DNA from: Rheinheimera oceanensis
Lineage (GTDB): Bacteria; Pseudomonadota; Gammaproteobacteria; Enterobacterales; Alteromonadaceae
Direction: 5' to 3'
Length of the DNA stretch: 64,000 nucleotides
NCBI RefSeq assembly: GCF_018831085.1
Contig: NZ_JAGPNM010000003.1
Coordinates: 310,001 to 374,000 of the forward strand
The notes under the pieces were generated by a model. The model was not told the DNA's origin, did not search any database, and was given only the letters and a program-made list of their open reading frames with translations. How positions within the stretch are numbered: the stretch's first letter is position 1; every line of letters starts with the position of its first letter. Below, piece after piece: positions 62,504 through 64,000 of the stretch. A program made the position numbers and the translations under genes.

Positions 62504-63763
62504 ATGCCCCTTAGCAAGGTGCCATTGTTAATTATAATTGGTTATGTCTGGCCAGAGCCAAACTCATCAGCTGCCGGTTACCGCATGCTGAGTTTAATTA
62601 AGCTGTTTCTGGCGCGTGGCTGGCAAGTTCAGTTTGCCAGTGCAGCTGAGCCGGGGCAGCATCGTTATCCGCTGGCAGAGCTGGGTGTAACTGAGCACAG
62701 TATCAGTTTAAATGACAGCAGCTTTGAGCACTGGATAAGCCAGCAGGCACCGCAGGCGGTAATGTTTGATCGCTTTATGCTGGAGGAGCAATTTGGCTGG
62801 CGCGTCGAACAGGCCTGCCCGCAGGCGCTGCGTATCCTGGATATGGAAGATTGCCATGCGCTGCGTGATGCCCGTCAGCACAGTTTTAATGCCGGTAAGC
62901 AAGTGGCCGCTGAGGACTTAAACTCAGAGTTAGCACTGCGTGAAATAGCCGCCATTTACCGCTGTGATATCACGCTGGTCATTTCAGAGTTTGAACTGCA
63001 GTTATTGCAGCAGCACTATAAAGTGCCGCCAGCATTATTGTGTTACTGCCCGTTTTTGCTTGATGAATCACCGTTACAGCCGCTGCCTGATTTTGATATG
63101 CGGCAACACTTTATCGCCATTGGTAACTTCCGTCATGCTCCTAACTGGCACTCAGTATTGTGGCTAAAGCAGGAAATCTGGCCGTTAATCCGCCAACAGC
63201 TGCCGCAGGTAGAGCTGCATATTTATGGCGCTTATCCGCCGCCCAAAGCCACAGCCTTACATAACCCCAGGCAGGGTTTTTTAATTAAGGGCTGGGCGGC
63301 TGATGCCGCGGCAGTTATGCAACAGGCCAGGCTGTGTTTAGCCCCACTGGCTTTTGGTGCCGGCTTAAAAGGTAAACTGCTGGACGCTATGCGCTGCGGT
63401 ACACCCAGTGTGACCACGCCGGTGGGAGCCGAAGGGATGACATTACAGGGTGATTGGGGCGGTGTTATAGCACACGACAGCAGCAGCATTGCCGGGGCTG
63501 CGGTAAGTTTGTATCAGCAGCAGGAGCTTTGGCAACGGGCGCAAGGTAGTGGTTTTGCCATAGTGCAGGAAAAATTTAGCCTGACTCAGCATGAAACACG
63601 TATCTGGCAACAGCTTAACGACGTAATGCAGCAGTTAAAACATCACCGCCAGGCAAATTTTACCGGGCTGATGCTCAGGCATCATAATTATCGCAGTACC
63701 AAATTTATGGGGCAGTGGATTGAAGCAAAAACGCGTCTGGCTGCATTAACACAGCCAGACTGA
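62504..63763 (+). CDS. Glycosyltransferase, GT4-like (GT-B fold)
   Basis: This 419-residue protein resembles GT-B family 4 enzymes. It has an N-terminal Rossmann half (LLIIIGYVWPEPNSSAAGYR) and a C-terminal half with FIAIGNFRHAPNWHSVLWL, ELHIYGAYPP and the sugar-nucleotide motif APLAFGAGLKGKLLDAMRCG followed by TPSVTTPVGAEGM. Acceptor and donor are unknown. The ATG at 62504 follows GGAGGT; the frame is open eight codons upstream. No other polysaccharide gene is in view. Confidence 0.85.
   Translation: MPLSKVPLLIIIGYVWPEPNSSAAGYRMLSLIKLFLARGWQVQFASAAEPGQHRYPLAELGVTEHSISLNDSSFEHWISQQAPQAVMFDRFMLEEQFGWRVEQACPQALRILDMEDCHALRDARQHSFNAGKQVAAEDLNSELALREIAAIYRCDITLVISEFELQLLQQHYKVPPALLCYCPFLLDESPLQPLPDFDMRQHFIAIGNFRHAPNWHSVLWLKQEIWPLIRQQLPQVELHIYGAYPPPKATALHNPRQGFLIKGWAADAAAVMQQARLCLAPLAFGAGLKGKLLDAMRCGTPSVTTPVGAEGMTLQGDWGGVIAHDSSSIAGAAVSLYQQQELWQRAQGSGFAIVQEKFSLTQHETRIWQQLNDVMQQLKHHRQANFTGLMLRHHNYRSTKFMGQWIEAKTRLAALTQPD
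63725..63760 (-). terminator. Minus-strand terminator inside the glycosyltransferase 3-prime end
   Basis: GTCTGGCTG, eight-base loop, CAGCCAGAC (63735-63760) is a nine-base stem. Read on the minus strand it is followed by GCGTTTTTGC, so it can end transcription of the partial gene on the right. It lies within the last codons of the plus-strand glycosyltransferase. Confidence 0.7.
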
Positions 63764-63769
63764 CGCTGG

Positions 63770-64000
63770 TTAACGATAGCCGCGGGGCTGGCGTTGTTTG
63801 GTGTCCAACCGTGCTGCCCAGATATCAGCTGCAGACTGGCCATCGCCACCTTTAGCCTTGCTGGTTTTCGCTGGCTTGGCAGCAGTTTTTGGGGCCGGAG
63901 CAGCTTTCTTTTCTGCTGCAGGTTTTGCTTTGGTTGTGCTGGCGGTGGTAGCTTTTTCTGCACTGTAGCTGGCACCTAATTCAGCCAGCTCTGCCAGACG
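63770..64000 (-). CDS. C-terminus of an Ala/Lys-rich protein (5-prime cut by window edge)
   Basis: The minus-strand frame is open from the right edge for 76 codons to TAA. It encodes a low-complexity tail of Ala, Lys, Pro and Thr ending with a compact sequence GQSAADIWAARLDTKQRQPR plus GYR. The tail is like those of basic nucleic-acid-binding proteins, but I do not recognise the family. The codon pattern (third-position GC) supports this frame over the overlapping one. Confidence 0.6.
   Translation of the reverse strand, partial: RLAELAELGASYSAEKATTASTTKAKPAAEKKAAPAPKTAAKPAKTSKAKGGDGQSAADIWAARLDTKQRQPRGYR

Noticed and set aside
63688..63975. Minus-strand frame of 95 codons at the right end
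   Set aside because: It runs through the stop and 3-prime end of the glycosyltransferase; the other minus frame reads open from the edge to a stop just after the glycosyltransferase and is followed by a terminator.

Overview
This window reads as a chromosomal segment of a marine or aquatic gammaproteobacterium. Codon use, moderate GC, an Alteromonadales-type TtpC/TonB energy operon, a PrsK/PrsR pair, a leucine-type dehydrogenase, monomeric isocitrate dehydrogenase and E. coli-like synteny blocks all fit the Rheinheimera/Alishewanella/Arsukibacterium group. That placement is inference from gene content, not a database match. Almost all of the DNA is coding. No rRNA, tRNA, CRISPR array, insertion sequence or prophage was recognised.

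Layout. 1-5.9 kb: the left-truncated end of a thioester-containing bacterial alpha-2-macroglobulin followed by penicillin-binding protein 1C. 6-7.5 kb: rlmC and a small secreted CigR-like protein, tail to tail. 7.6-14.5 kb: an SOS mutagenesis cassette imuA-imuB-dnaE2 behind a near-perfect LexA box, continuing into an isochorismatase-family hydrolase and an exported alpha/beta hydrolase. 14.5-16.3 kb: divergent RNA methyltransferases rlmJ and yfiF. 16.3-18.6 kb: the most unusual segment. A 39-codon 3-prime remnant of a LytTR response regulator is followed by a three-gene cassette made of a DUF2589 protein and two unrecognised proteins, with a strong hairpin after the first gene. 18.6-24.5 kb, minus strand: DUF1653, ruvX, yqgE, gshB, rsmE, an AbgT-type transporter and metK, whose upstream region carries a perfect met box. 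24.9-30.3 kb: the carbon-metabolism run tkt, epd, pgk, fba.

30.5-35.5 kb: a six-gene operon encoding a DUF3450 protein, TtpC, ExbB, ExbD, TonB and a TPR protein, energising outer-membrane TonB-dependent receptors. 35.5-39.7 kb, minus strand: PEP-CTERM regulators PrsR and PrsK and an exported trypsin-like protease. 39.9-43.7 kb: a patatin, a Leu/Phe/Val dehydrogenase, a DUF4826-like protein and the ribosomal oxygenase RoxA. 43.8-50.5 kb: purB-hflD-mnmA-nudJ-rluE with divergent monomeric icd, the same order as E. coli. 50.5-56.4 kb: cspD, clpS, clpA, infA, bpt, aat and trxB, which gathers the whole bacterial N-degron pathway (two aminoacyl transferases, adaptor and unfoldase). 56.6-64 kb: a large propeller-type sensor kinase with no partner regulator, a secreted subtilase, a hemolysin III/PAQR membrane protein, a glycosyltransferase and the Ala/Lys-rich C-terminus of a gene running off the right edge.

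The best candidate for undescribed biology is the DUF2589 cassette at 16.6-18.6 kb, because of its unknown proteins, intercistronic hairpin, position beside a gene remnant, and the related motif shared by its first two proteins. Most of the rest is well-conserved housekeeping with recognisable regulation.
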